DNA of 64,000 bases from Diaporthe sp. PMI_573 (lineage: Eukaryota > Ascomycota > Sordariomycetes > Diaporthales > Diaporthaceae), in contig JAJTUP010000021.1 in the NCBI GenBank assembly GCA_021399435.1, positions 930,001 to 994,000 of the forward strand, written 5' to 3'. Each line of letters opens with the position of its first letter. Within the stretch, counting starts at the first letter, position 1. The notes under the pieces are model-generated. The model worked only from the letters and a program-made list of their open reading frames with translations, did not search any database and was not told the DNA's origin. The translations under genes were made by a program, and so were the position numbers. Below, one piece after another: positions 1-10,115 of this stretch.

Positions 1-302
1 ACGGAACCGAGGGCCTAGAGCGGCTTGCCAGTAGCACAGCCGCACACAGCGAGGCAGCCACAGCTGCTATTCCGAGTGGGAGGTGGGGCACCGTCCGCGA
101 TATCGCGGATGCGACCGTGTGGCTGTTCAGTGACGCTGCCAACTACGTCAATGGTCACGTCCTCGTTGTCGACGGGGCAGCATGGAGGAGCCCCGGCGCA
201 ATGGCTGTTGGTCTTGATGAGGGTATGCAGTATCCCGGCTTTTTGAAAACCGGGCACTCTCAGAATATCAAGACTGGGAAGAAGTCGGATAGCAAATTGT
301 AA
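1..302 (+). CDS. SPS19: Peroxisomal 2,4-dienoyl-CoA reductase-like SDR (3' part only)
   Basis: Only the last ~100 codons are in the window; the frame is open from base 3 to the stop at 300-302. The fragment holds the C-terminal part of a classical short-chain dehydrogenase: IPSGRWGTVRDIADATVWLF, then DAANYVNGHVLVVDG, the usual closing strand and substrate-loop region of this superfamily. The order and wording resemble Sps19-type 2,4-dienoyl-CoA reductases, which use NADPH to remove double bonds so that unsaturated fatty acids can enter beta-oxidation. The last three residues are SKL, a canonical PTS1 signal, so import into peroxisomes is expected. The tail between the SDR core and SKL is about 35 residues and hydrophilic. 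The Rossmann motif and catalytic Tyr/Lys lie outside the window, so the exact substrate cannot be confirmed; another peroxisomal SDR is the alternative. Confidence 0.75.
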   Translation, partial: GTEGLERLASSTAAHSEAATAAIPSGRWGTVRDIADATVWLFSDAANYVNGHVLVVDGAAWRSPGAMAVGLDEGMQYPGFLKTGHSQNIKTGKKSDSKL

Positions 303-732
303 CCTTGCTGTCCAAGTAGATGGGCAGCGGTTGAGGTCAGTCATTGCCAGGGAGGTACGTTGAGAGCTGCAATCTTGTATTAAGTATTCTGTTGTCCAAC
401 TAGCGCCTGCAATCTATGCCGCTCATGCCAATGCCAGTCTGTAAGAATCTCTCCCAACGGCTTTTGCCTCAAGCTCCTTGAACCACCCACAACGCCTCGA
501 ACCCCACGCCTCGACGCTGTTGTTGTCTGTCGCGAGAGTCGGGGTGGGGGCGCGAGTCCACTGCCTGACCTTGACTAATGTGCCTGGGTTGAAGCTGCCA
601 CTGTTCGGGAGCAGTGGCGGCCTGACGCGCGAAGCCAGTTACCTGACGCTCATCCGGGTGTACCTAGTTGCACAGAAACTCCATGCCTGTGCCTGTGCCT
701 GCCTGGCGAAGAAAGCTTTTCAGCCCGACGCC
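303..732. other. Convergent intergenic spacer
   Basis: About 430 bases between the stop of the SDR on the plus strand and the stop of the eIF3j gene on the minus strand. It should hold the two 3' untranslated regions. No RNA gene or repeat was seen. An open frame on the plus strand at 478-1440 runs into the eIF3j exon as antisense and is not supported by any recognisable motif. Confidence 0.5.
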
Positions 733-1815
733 TCACATGAAGTCATCATCACCGAACTCATTGTCGTCGTAAGCAGTGGTGTCGGTATTGGTAGGCCGAG
801 ACATAGCCAGGGTCGTCTTCGTCTTGGCCGCCTTGGACTTCTTGCCGCCCTTCTCCTGTGCCTTCTCCTCCTTGAGCTTCTCATTGCTGAGAGTCGTCAA
901 GGCGCTGGCGACCTTCTTGATCTGGTCACTGGGCAGCTCCTTAGCCAGCTGCTTCGCGAACTCGACGAGGAACAGCGTGTAGTGAGCCTTCTTGGAGTTG
1001 CCGGAGATAATGGGGGCCATCACCTCGCGGAGCTGTTCGAACTGTGCCTTGGTCTTGGGGTCGAAGAGAGCCACCGTGGACAAGTCGACCAGGTTGTTGG
1101 GGTCCTTGGGGTCAGGCACGCTGGACCCCTTGATGACTGCCTTGCGGGAGGAAGGAACACCACCGACATCACCACCGAAGAGATCCTCGGCGTGCTTGAG
1201 ATCAGCCTCCTGCTGGGCTCGAGCAAGCCGGGCCCTTTTGGTGGCTTCATCCTCGTCGGACTCGTAGTCCGAATCCTCCTCGTTCTGCTTTTGACGCTCC
1301 GCAATCCTCTCCTGAAGGCGCTGTGTCTTGGACTTCTTGTTGGCCTTTGCTTCGGCCTCGGCCTTGGCCTTTGCCTCGGCGGCCTTCTTTACCTTCTCGC
1401 GCTCAACCTCCGAGTCCTCAGCTGCGTCCCAGGAGTCTAGAACCTGCGAGTAACCTGGTTAGTCAGACTTCGACAGAGGAGTCAGGCTGGGCGGCGAGAT
1501 GCCTACATCGTCACCGTCTTCCTCATCATCGAACTTGCGTCGGCCGGCCGCGGCAGCCTTGGTGGTCTCGTCGGGGGAGCTGGAGGCATCGGAAGCCTCT
1601 TCGTCATCTGCGAGCGGAAGACGTTGTCAGTTTGATGCAGAGAAAGAGCGGCCAGCCCGTGACATGTTTCTCATGACTGTTGACTCTCAACTTCCAAACG
1701 GACCGGTCACATGCAGCGCTGTCGGAGCAAAGAGGAAGGCTGCGATCCAACTGGTTGCCTGGTTGCATTGTGCACAGCGCGAGGATGAGTCTTACGTACC
1801 CCACTTTCCAGCCAT
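733..1815 (-). CDS. HCR1: Translation initiation factor eIF3 subunit J (Hcr1)
   Basis: Three exons on the minus strand: 1815-1800, 1607-1507 and 1443-733, giving 275 residues. The short first exon codes for MAGKW and joins to DDEEASDASSS, reproducing the acidic W-DDEE start typical of eIF3j. The middle is a Lys/Ala/Glu-rich coiled coil (residues ~45-110), followed by the conserved DLFGGD motif and the helical half with DLSTVALFDPKTKAQFEQLR. The C-terminus ends in an acidic DDNEFGDDDFM tail. eIF3j is the loosely attached eIF3 subunit that binds the 40S decoding centre and also assists 20S pre-rRNA processing. Donors are GTACGT and GTAGGC and acceptors are CAG. Length and architecture match the family, so this call is firm. 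Confidence 0.93.
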
Positions 1816-3930
1816 GATGATGATGGTTTCGGATATTTAAAGGTGGATAGGAGCGATTTGAGGGTTTAGGTACTCCTGAGAGATCGCGGGGCCTCTGCTC
1901 TTGGTAGTCGAAAGGAACAATCTCAACTGCTCGGTTGTGTTGATATTGTGGCTCCTTTGGGCACGAGCCAGAAAAAAAGGCAACCCGACTTAGGCGCAGA
2001 AGCAAGGATTTGGAGGGGTAGGTTTTTGGCGGGGAACATGTCACTCACTCCTTGGTTACATAATCATGTGCCTTGGGTGTCTCGGCTTGGCCTCTTGGAA
2101 GAAAGGCGGGCCATTTCCAGCCCCACCCCCACCGCCCCCCCCCCAAGTCTGGATCCCATCTTTGCTACAACCGCTCGGCTTCGTACTACACGACTGACTA
2201 CCTCGGATGCTTGAATATGGCCAACAAGAAGCAATCCTTTATCCTGTGTAAAACAGGCTTATGTCGTGTTGAATATGGAATGTTGTTCCTCTCGCACACT
2301 CCCACCCGGGCAGACTGAATCGGTTTTAAACGTCGCCTCGCCGTGCCTGGTTGCAATTTGGCGCTGAATATAGTAAGTATCCGTTGAAAGAAAGTGTGTG
2401 ATTAGGTTGGATTTTCTGGTATCCTTGCCATTTCAACATTCTCAGGCAATGCTAGCAGATACTCAACGGGCTCGATCGCACGTTGTTTCTCTGGGTTTGG
2501 GTCCTTGACCTCCCCTGCACTGCGGCCCAACGCCGCGCATCGCGTACGTTATTACAGTAACCCAGCCACACGCTCAAAAGTATTCGAACACATAATTATG
2601 GAGCGTCTCTGCCTTCCTTTCCTTCTACCCGGTTATACCACAGGAGGTTACTACGCGGGAGGTTATTTCACAGGAGATTCTCCCGTGATCCCACACAGGA
2701 GGTTGTGTAGTGAGCAACATTGTACTCAGGACGAGAACAGGATTCTTTTTTCTCCCCATGCGTTCGGCACCAACCCTTTCGATCTCATCCCCGATCTGGT
2801 CAGTGTTGTTGCGAGTACAGTGCGACTTGGGTGATCACCATACACACCCTCACAAAACATCCGAAGACCAAGACCAAGAAGCCTCGGCACTCGCACACAC
2901 CAACTTCTTCACCAGCCGACACCCCAACCAGGATAATAACCGACGTGCCGCCGACGACTACAAGCTCCGTGTCGGTGGGCATACCTAGCGATGTGTCAAG
3001 TACAGCCACCTTCGTTTTAGCTTACCATAGAAAGGAAAAGGCATGGACAAAGGCGGTGTTCGAAGATCTACTGCGTCTGCGAGGTTGACAGATATCCTGG
3101 ATGACAGCAAGGAAAGCAGTCGTCCGGTAAGAAACCTCCGCGAATGGGTCTCACTCCGGGATTACAGAAATCTTTCAAACGCCTGGACAGGCCCGGAGTC
3201 GTCGGGGAACGTCGACGGTGGGTCTGCAGTAAGATTTTGATGTTATTCGATTGGCCAGATATCGACGACAATGCAACGGGAGACTCAGCCGCTTCCAGGC
3301 CCTTGCCTCTCCCGGCCTCTCCCGAGCGCGGCCCCCTAGGCCAGAATTCCCAGGCTCCTTTAGCCTTGGGCTGACAAAATCCACAGGCAGATGACCACGG
3401 CAGCCCCATCGACTTGTCAAAGACTCATCTCAATACTTGTTGCAATGCTCCACCAAATCGGGATTTGCTACTCGCCCGCGGTGGAGGTGAGTGTGTCTCG
3501 GGCTTTCAGCGGATTGGGGCGTCCCTTTGGACGCCGATTAACTTGCTCACAGCCATGCTGGGAATGTGACACATTGGGGCTAGGCGGACTCTTGCTTACT
3601 ACGGGCCGCCGGTTACTCGTTCCTTTGTGATGGGTGAAGCCGGCGTTTTACCTTGTTTCTTTTTCTGGGCCATGCTGCTATTCCTTCAGCGTCATCTTGT
3701 GTTCCGGTCTTTTCCTACCAGTAGCCATGAGCGGGCTTCCCCTGCCGGCAGCGGGCTCAGACATTCACTTGCACCTGCCTCGCCAGTGTATATAACCTGG
3801 CCTAGAGCAAGGCGAGGTTTGCCTCGGGACCTGCTATTCATTCAGTTCAACCCAAAGCAGACTTGACAAGTCATCATCATATCTATCCTGAAGACAAATC
3901 TCTACTCCCACCTACAAAGCATCAACCTCC
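1816..3930. promoter_or_regulatory. Divergent promoter region between eIF3j and alternative oxidase
   Basis: About 2.1 kb with no convincing gene. It must contain the promoters of eIF3j (minus) and AOX (plus). A TATA-like TATATAA lies at 3789-3795, about 140 bases before the AOX start codon. A C-rich run is at about 2131-2144. Around 2638-2705 the words CACAGGAGGTT and GGGAGGTTA recur in loose direct repeats. Several 60-120 codon open frames here show no family motif and are treated as chance. Confidence 0.5.
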
Positions 3931-5272
3931 ATGTTCGCCCCACGGGTCAACACCAAAATATGCTCCCCTAGACAGGCGCACCAGCTCGGCCGGGCTGTAG
4001 CTCCCCTGCTCCAGACCTACGTGTCGTCCGGCTCTACTTCCTCGGCGGTCGGCCTGCGGCTGGCCGCCACCGCCTCGCCCTCCAGCCAACACCGGTATTT
4101 CTCCTCAACACCGGCAAACCACCTGCGCGACTTCTTCCCCCCCAAAGAGACCGAGAACATCCGCACAACGCCCCCGGCCTGGCCTCACCATGGCGCCAGC
4201 GAGGCCGCAATGCTTGCGGTTGAGCCGGGCCACCGCCCTCCCGTCACGCTAGGAGACCGTTTTGCGTGGCGGCTGATGAGGCTCTGCCGCTGGGGAATGG
4301 ACACGGTGAACGGGCTGAGCAAGGACCAGAAGACGGACAAGAAGAGCCCCACCACGGCGGTGGTGGCCGACAAGCCGCTCACCGAGGCGCAATGGCTCGT
4401 CCGCTTTATATTCCTTGAGTCTATTGCTGGTGTACCGGGCATGATTGCCGGCATGTTACGACACCTACACTCGATCCGGCGCCTTAAGCGGGACAATGGT
4501 TGGATGTAAGCATCACTCTTCTCCTCTTACGGATCCCTGTGTTTCATGTTTTGGACTGTTTGCAGAATGCAACACTTTAGGCTCCGTAGCAGGTGACTAA
4601 CAGCCAGAAGCGAAACGTTGATAGAGGAGTCATACAATGAGAGAATGCACCTACTTGTCCGTCCTGTCTATAAAACACTTTTGTCATACCCAAGATACTA
4701 AATGTTTGCTACTAGACTTTCATGAAAATGTGTGAACCAGGCTGGTTCATGAAATTCCTTATCCTGGGGGCACAGGGCGTCTACTTCAGTAAGCACCAAT
4801 CTTCTCCTCTTGCGGATCCCCGTCTTTCATGTTTTGGAATATTCCAGAATGCCATACTTCAGGCTCCGTAGCAGGTGACTGACAGCCAGAAGACGCTATG
4901 TTCCTCAGCTACCTGGTATCGCCTCAGATTTGCCACAGATTCGTCGGATATCTCGAGGAGGAGGCCGTACACACATACACGCGATGCATTCACGAGCTTG
5001 AGGCCGGATACCTGCCGAAGTGGACAGACCCAAACTTCAAGGTGCCTGACATCGCAGTAACATACTGGAACATGCCAGAGGGCAAGCGGACGATGAGGCA
5101 CTTGATTCTCTACATTCGAGCGGACGAGGCAACCCACCGTGGCGTCAACCATACACTTGGCAACCTGAACCAAGCTGAGGACCCAAACCCTTTCGTGAGC
5201 ACTTACAGGGACGGTCACAAGCTTGTCCCAATGACGAAGGCTGAGGGATGGGAGAGGGAGGAGGTTTTGTGA
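3931..5272 (+). CDS. AOX: Mitochondrial alternative oxidase
   Basis: Four exons, 3931-4505, 4611-4656, 4716-4788 and 4893-5272, give 357 residues. The first ~65 residues are Arg/Ser-rich and look like a mitochondrial presequence; DFFPPKET and TPPAWPHHG mark the mature start. The diiron ligands are all present: Glu in [11 protein letters not shown] (~163), ExxH in NERMH (~202-205), Glu in GYLEEEAV (~254) and ExxH in [12 protein letters not shown] (~310-313). The enzyme oxidises ubiquinol and reduces oxygen to water on the matrix side of the inner membrane, by-passing complexes III and IV. Introns 1 (4506-4610) and 3 (4789-4892) are two copies of the same 105-bp element; intron 2 (4657-4715, 59 bp) is ordinary. 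Joining the exons restores [18 protein letters not shown], which supports the boundaries. Confidence 0.96.
4506..4610 (+). repeat. Introner-like element, family A copy 1 (AOX intron 1)
   Basis: This 105-bp intron starts GTAAGCATCACTCTTCTCC and ends CTAACAGCCAGAAG. It differs from AOX intron 3 by only 13 positions including one gap, while the neighbouring 59-bp intron is unrelated. An arm ACGGATCC near the 5' end can pair with GGCTCCGT near the 3' end. The sequence boundaries coincide with the splice sites needed to restore the AOX protein. Confidence 0.9.
4789..4892 (+). repeat. Introner-like element, family A copy 2 (AOX intron 3)
   Basis: This 104-bp intron starts GTAAGCACCAATCTTCTCC and ends CTGACAGCCAGAAG. 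Splicing here restores the conserved AOX reading YFNAMFLSYL. The core word TTTCATGTTTTGGA is shared with the other three family A copies in the window. The central TGGAATATTCCA is a perfect palindrome. Confidence 0.9.
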
Positions 5273-8200
5273 AGAGAGAACGGCAAAGATGGGCGAATGG
5301 GTTGGGCGATGTTCTCTCTTTCCTATTTTAGATCTGCATACTGGCCAGGGCCTGCGGCGTCCTGGAAATTCTCTACTCTCAAGATACCCTGAAATAGACC
5401 TATAGAGCTCTGTCATGAAGATAAGCAATAGACTCGCTTCCTCAAACCATCCCGAGGGATTCTGTGCCAGTCAGCGCAGGGCGTTCATCCCTGCTCGGGA
5501 GCCACGAGACACATGCATTTGCCTTTACCGGCTGGTCGGTCTCACACAGAGTCAAGGCCGACAAGGCCAAACAGACTGAGCAACGGGGGCAGACCTGAGG
5601 TGGTGTGCCTGAGGAACCGCACGTGGAGGGCCATTTGAGCCAGGCATCGAGAGCAAGGCACTTGGCGGAAAATAGGGCAGAAAGAGACCAAGCGAGCAAA
5701 GCGCCGATAGGCAACAAATGACCCTCGCGATCATCGACCTCGAAAGCCTTGATTGTGTGACTTCGCGCAAATCACTTGTACATCGCGATTCTAGGCTTGG
5801 AAAGGTCTAATCTGTCAGCTGATTCGCGTGTTTGCCCTGTCAGTCAGGATTACCAACAGATCCTTTATTTGTACATCATGGTGGCTCGTGAGCGTCGTGA
5901 AAGTGGTCAGCGAGTTAGTGGGCGAGTAAAAAATCCGAGACTTCGGTCTTGACCCTGGTCTTGGCTTCTTGTTACGCAAAGCAACCACGGCGGGTTCAAC
6001 GGGGACAGAGGCTAGCCGGAGAATTCAGTCTAGCCAAGACACATTCGGTGAGCCACCAGAGATTCTGATTCAGGGTCTCCGGCGGGACGGGTGGGGGAAG
6101 AGGGCGGACAATACTGGTTGCCAACGCTCTCTTTCTTCTTCTTCTTGGTCTGATGGCTAGGCTGGGTGGACACCTGTGGGACGGCAAGCGCTGGAGGAAC
6201 CCGACGGCGGGAATCCTTCGAAGCCATTTCCTGCTTTCTAGAAGGGTATGAATCAGCCCTACAGATCTCACCTGCAGCATCTGAATTCCGAGAGTGGGGG
6301 GAGGGTTGCTTTGGTGGCGAGAACCGGTGGATGTTTGTCTCGCTCAGTGTGCTGTGGACCTGTGGTGGTGCAACTTTTTGTTCTTCATTGCTATTCTATG
6401 TCCGGCGCCAGGCAGGCCGAGGAATTGGGAAGTAGGATGCTTGGAACAAACGGGCTCGCGCAAGATACCTCGAGTGACACAGTGACTTCCTTGTGGGCGC
6501 CCAGGGGCCTGGCGCTTTCGCTCTGCCCCTTAATTATCACAACCTCGGACGAAATAATAAGCTCAGGACAATCCGTCATGTAAGCAGAACTGATGAGTGG
6601 CAGGTTCGGATGAATGTCGATCACGAGTATGAGATCATTCAGGAGGCTTGGTCGATCTCCCTCAGTCCGCGCAGAGCTTCTGCGCATGCTCCCCGAATGC
6701 CGTTGGAAGTCCTATGCTGTGGCCGAGGGGTCTAGGTGTGGAAGGGTTCCAAAATAGAAGCGAAGTCCACCCTGCCACCCTGCCGTCCAGCTGGACAAGG
6801 GGAGGCTCACTTGTCGATCGCCCGTCCAGGAACAATCAGGGGTGGGGTGCAAGGTTGAAACAGACCCGCGGGCGAGTCGCTTTCGTACGTGCTGTTAGGC
6901 GGACAGAGGTTGAGTAGGCAGGTAGGGCAGCAGGGCAGGCCCCTACGTAAGACTCGACTCTTGCTGATTGGTGAGAGTCCGGCGATGGGTCGGCAAATGA
7001 AGTTGACAGGTCAAAGAGATTGTTTTCCGGTATCGACGGCTGTTGCTCCCCGAGCCTTGCTGCCCTGCCGCAGAGCTCCTGGTGGGTGGAGCGGTGGAAT
7101 GGCCCTCATCTGATTGTTTCGAGGGCAATGGTTCCCTTTCCCACGGGATTTGAGGGCTCAGTGTGCCAGGGCAGCCCTGTCGACGACGGAGATGGCTCAA
7201 TGCGAATTGGGTACAGCCTCAATCATCAATATGGTCTGATGGCAGCTGCCATGAGATTAGGTTCAATCTGCCTGTCTGCACGGGAGCCCGAGCGTTGGGG
7301 GACAAGCGTCAAGCGACTGAGACATGTCATTACTACTCCGTACTCCCTACTACCGGTGGGCAGTGCAGTGGGCAGCAGCGCAACTGGGCACGCGTATTGG
7401 CGCCGGTGCTAGCATTAGTGGGTGCCCAGGCCGTCAGGCCGATCCGGGGCTAGCAGCCTGCACGTCTAAGACATTGGCGATCAAGACGGCTTGAAAGACA
7501 CGGCATGGGGTGACGCCTCGGTTCAGATAGGGCTGGGCTTGCGGCAATTGCAGAATGGACGGTATCGAAATCCAGCCGTCGAGCTTGCGCTGCTCCGCCT
7601 CGTTCGTTCAAGCCTGCGCCGCGCCCGTGTTGCCCATAAGGTACGCGTCTTGGTTTTGGTTTTGGTTTTTGAAGGCTGTAGTGGTGTACACAGCAGGACG
7701 ATGGTTCAACGTCCTACTGCTCGTGGGGACCGAGTCATGAGAGCTGGGGTGCCTCGTGCCTGGGCAGTTTTCCCACGACGCCCAACAGATCGGTACCAAA
7801 ATGCTGGAAATTCGACAGCAATGTTGACCTGGGTGGTGGTGGTGGTGGTGCCTTATTAGCCCTGCCTTGTCAGTCCCGAGTGTGTACAAAGCCACAGACG
7901 GTGGGGCTGTCTCATCAGTAGCGGGAGCTTTCTTACCCGGACGACATCCTGTCGCCTTTCGGCCAGGCATTACAGTCACCCCTTGTCAGGGCAGCCTTCG
8001 GGTCTAGCGTTGCGCCAGGATGGCAGGACGGACAGCGTGGAGGACGAGATGAGGCCCGGTCAGCACTGTGGTTAGCACCCCTGTTCGTTGACCCGGTTCT
8101 TTACGGGTAGAAACAGGAATACGAAAGCGAGTGTAAACAATCAATGAATAATGTCGTCCTGCCTTGTGCTATGCTGCACACTTGTGCCGTGCGGATGGGA

Positions 8201-8584
8201 CGCATTCTCTGTTGCGCGTGCCTTTTGCTCCCGCAAGAGTGTGTGCATCAAGTCAGTTGCTGCAGCTGTCAATGACCTCGACTCCGGTTTCCGGTTCTGA
8301 TTGAGGGTCCTGATGCTACTTCATCTTAGCTTCTTGGGCACTGTAAACAGGCAAGGGTTGACTAACAGACAACTGGCGCCTCTATATGTTGAGCTGTTAG
8401 GCAGGACAGTGCGCAGGATAATGGCCAAGAGCTCGCTCAGATGAGAATCCCATTCTACACTACAGCAGGAACCTGTCCAGTGGCACAGTAGCACTCCAGC
8501 AGCCCGCCCGTCACAGTCCTAGGCCTGCACCACCTCCACCCCCCCGGCTCGGGGTTTCCTCCACTCGGTGGTCTCAGTTCAGCT

Positions 8585-8619
8585 GTCACTGTCACCGTCA
8601 CTGTCCCTGTCACTGTCAT
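8585..8619. repeat. CACTGT-type imperfect tandem repeat
   Basis: GTCACTGTCACCGTCACTGT and following bases repeat a 6-base unit about six times with single substitutions. It lies about 1.5 kb upstream of the CRZ1 start codon. Confidence 0.8.
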
Positions 8620-9080
8620 CCTGCCACCAGTTCGCGACCCTTCATACACTCTGCCAGCGTTCAGTGTCTCCCTTGTATACGATAGCCAGGCCCGTACGAG
8701 ATAAAGTGCTCTTGCGACACGTCACGTACATACACCCGCGAATCCAGCCACGATACAACGGTCTTCAGTCTCGCCGATCCAATCTAGCACGGCCCAAAGT
8801 CGGAGCCCGCCCGCCCGCCCGACCTAAGCGCCCACCCCTCCCAGCCGACAACCCTTTCTGTCGCATCGTCGCATCGTCGCGCGCATTCGCTATACTCTAC
8901 ACTTCTCGCCAGGTCCTGACAGGCTTGACCTCTGAATTCCTGACTTTTGAACCCAGTGCTCGACTAGTACCTATAATCAGCCGAGAGCAGGCTCCTGCCC
9001 GAGTCCCGCGCGACACTCGTTGAGGGGCAGAAGCGAATCGACCTCCAAGACGAGATCGCGCCAGGCTGTGGACCAGCTCC

Positions 9081-9111
9081 CAGCTCCAGCTCCAGCTCCA
9101 GCTCCAGCTCC
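9081..9111. repeat. CAGCTC tandem repeat
   Basis: The hexamer CAGCTC is repeated perfectly about five times, about 1 kb upstream of the CRZ1 start codon. It lies in the presumed promoter or 5' leader. Confidence 0.9.
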
Positions 9112-10115
9112 GAGCCGCACCGAGTGCGTCGCGTCATCATATACGGGCTGTCAAGGGGGAGAATATTGTTTTCTGGTTTCAAGGTTGGAAGATCCAAAAG
9201 AGGTCAGTCCCAATCCGATGGTCCTGAGCCCGGGGCAATCTACCCTAGGTCCTGCACAGCCTTCCCGCTGTCGCTGGATTACGCGAGTGGGGGGTCACGG
9301 CCGTGAGACACCAGCCTCATGGCCACCCACAAGACATACTGGGCGCATTCCACCTTTGATGCACAGTTGAACAGGCTGGCAGGACGCGCCCGAGATTCTG
9401 ACTGCAGATCAAGACCATAGATTGCACGGTCAAAGGCCCCAGGAACTCCGTCGCAACCAGCTACGCAGCACCAGCGGCATCGCCAGAAGCAATTTGGCGC
9501 ACACCCGAGACAGAGGGGTTGCGGAAGTTCACTCTTTGCAACGGTACTCTCCCGCGATTATTGAAAACGATTTAGGAGACCAGGTCCTCTGGCAGGACGA
9601 AGAGACTCGCATCCAGAGAGGGCAAAGTTGCCGTGTACCACTCGGGCTGCGCATGCCGTAAGGCACTAGGACACATCAGCAGGGCACGACATCCAGGCAC
9701 CAACCCCAGTCTTCCAAGGTTCGGCAGACAGCAGCATTTCCCGCTTTGTTTTTTTGTGTGTGTGCGCGTGTGTGTGGTGGCCCTTACGTCGCTGAAGGCC
9801 AATACCTGTCTCATCATACTGAGGTGGTCGGGCCTGATAGGACCGTTTCCTGGGTGGGTTGTCAGCTCTTGCGTCCGGCACAGCCCCAATACTGGTGCTC
9901 CGCCACCGAGTCTCGCAGGCTGACCCGGAAACTGCCTTGCCTGATACCTACTGTTCTAAAGACGGAAACATCAAGCAAACCAAACCAAACCTAACCCAAC
10001 CTACTACCCACTCTCCCTTACCCCAAGCTTTCCCAGTGCCACAGGGCCCTGGGGTTCAACTTCCCCTGGTGGACCGGGAGCCGTGTCCCGCAGTACATAT
10101 CACACCCACATCGCC

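Larger units (their letters stand above)
5273..10115. other. Long gene-free region upstream of CRZ1
   Basis: About 4.8 kb without a supported gene. It has many short open frames on both strands, none with a motif. It is punctuated by simple-sequence tracts: CTT repeats near 6130, GTTTTG repeats near 7651-7668, GGT repeats near 7832-7850, CACTGT-type repeats at 8585-8619 and CAGCTC repeats at 9081-9111. The proximal part (roughly 8.4-10.1 kb) is pyrimidine-rich and probably holds the CRZ1 promoter and a long 5' leader. No tRNA or transposon-like inverted repeats were seen. Confidence 0.45.

Noticed and set aside
478..1440. Plus-strand 320-codon frame over eIF3j
   Set aside because: It is Leu/Gly-rich antisense text; the minus strand encodes eIF3j with correct splicing.
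8573..9117. CRISPR-like interpretation of the tandem repeats
   Set aside because: The units are 6-base simple repeats without spacers, in a fungal genome.
9020..9370. Open frame with a (PA)n run upstream of CRZ1
   Set aside because: The Pro-Ala run is simply the translated CAGCTC repeat; no start context or homologous motif was seen.
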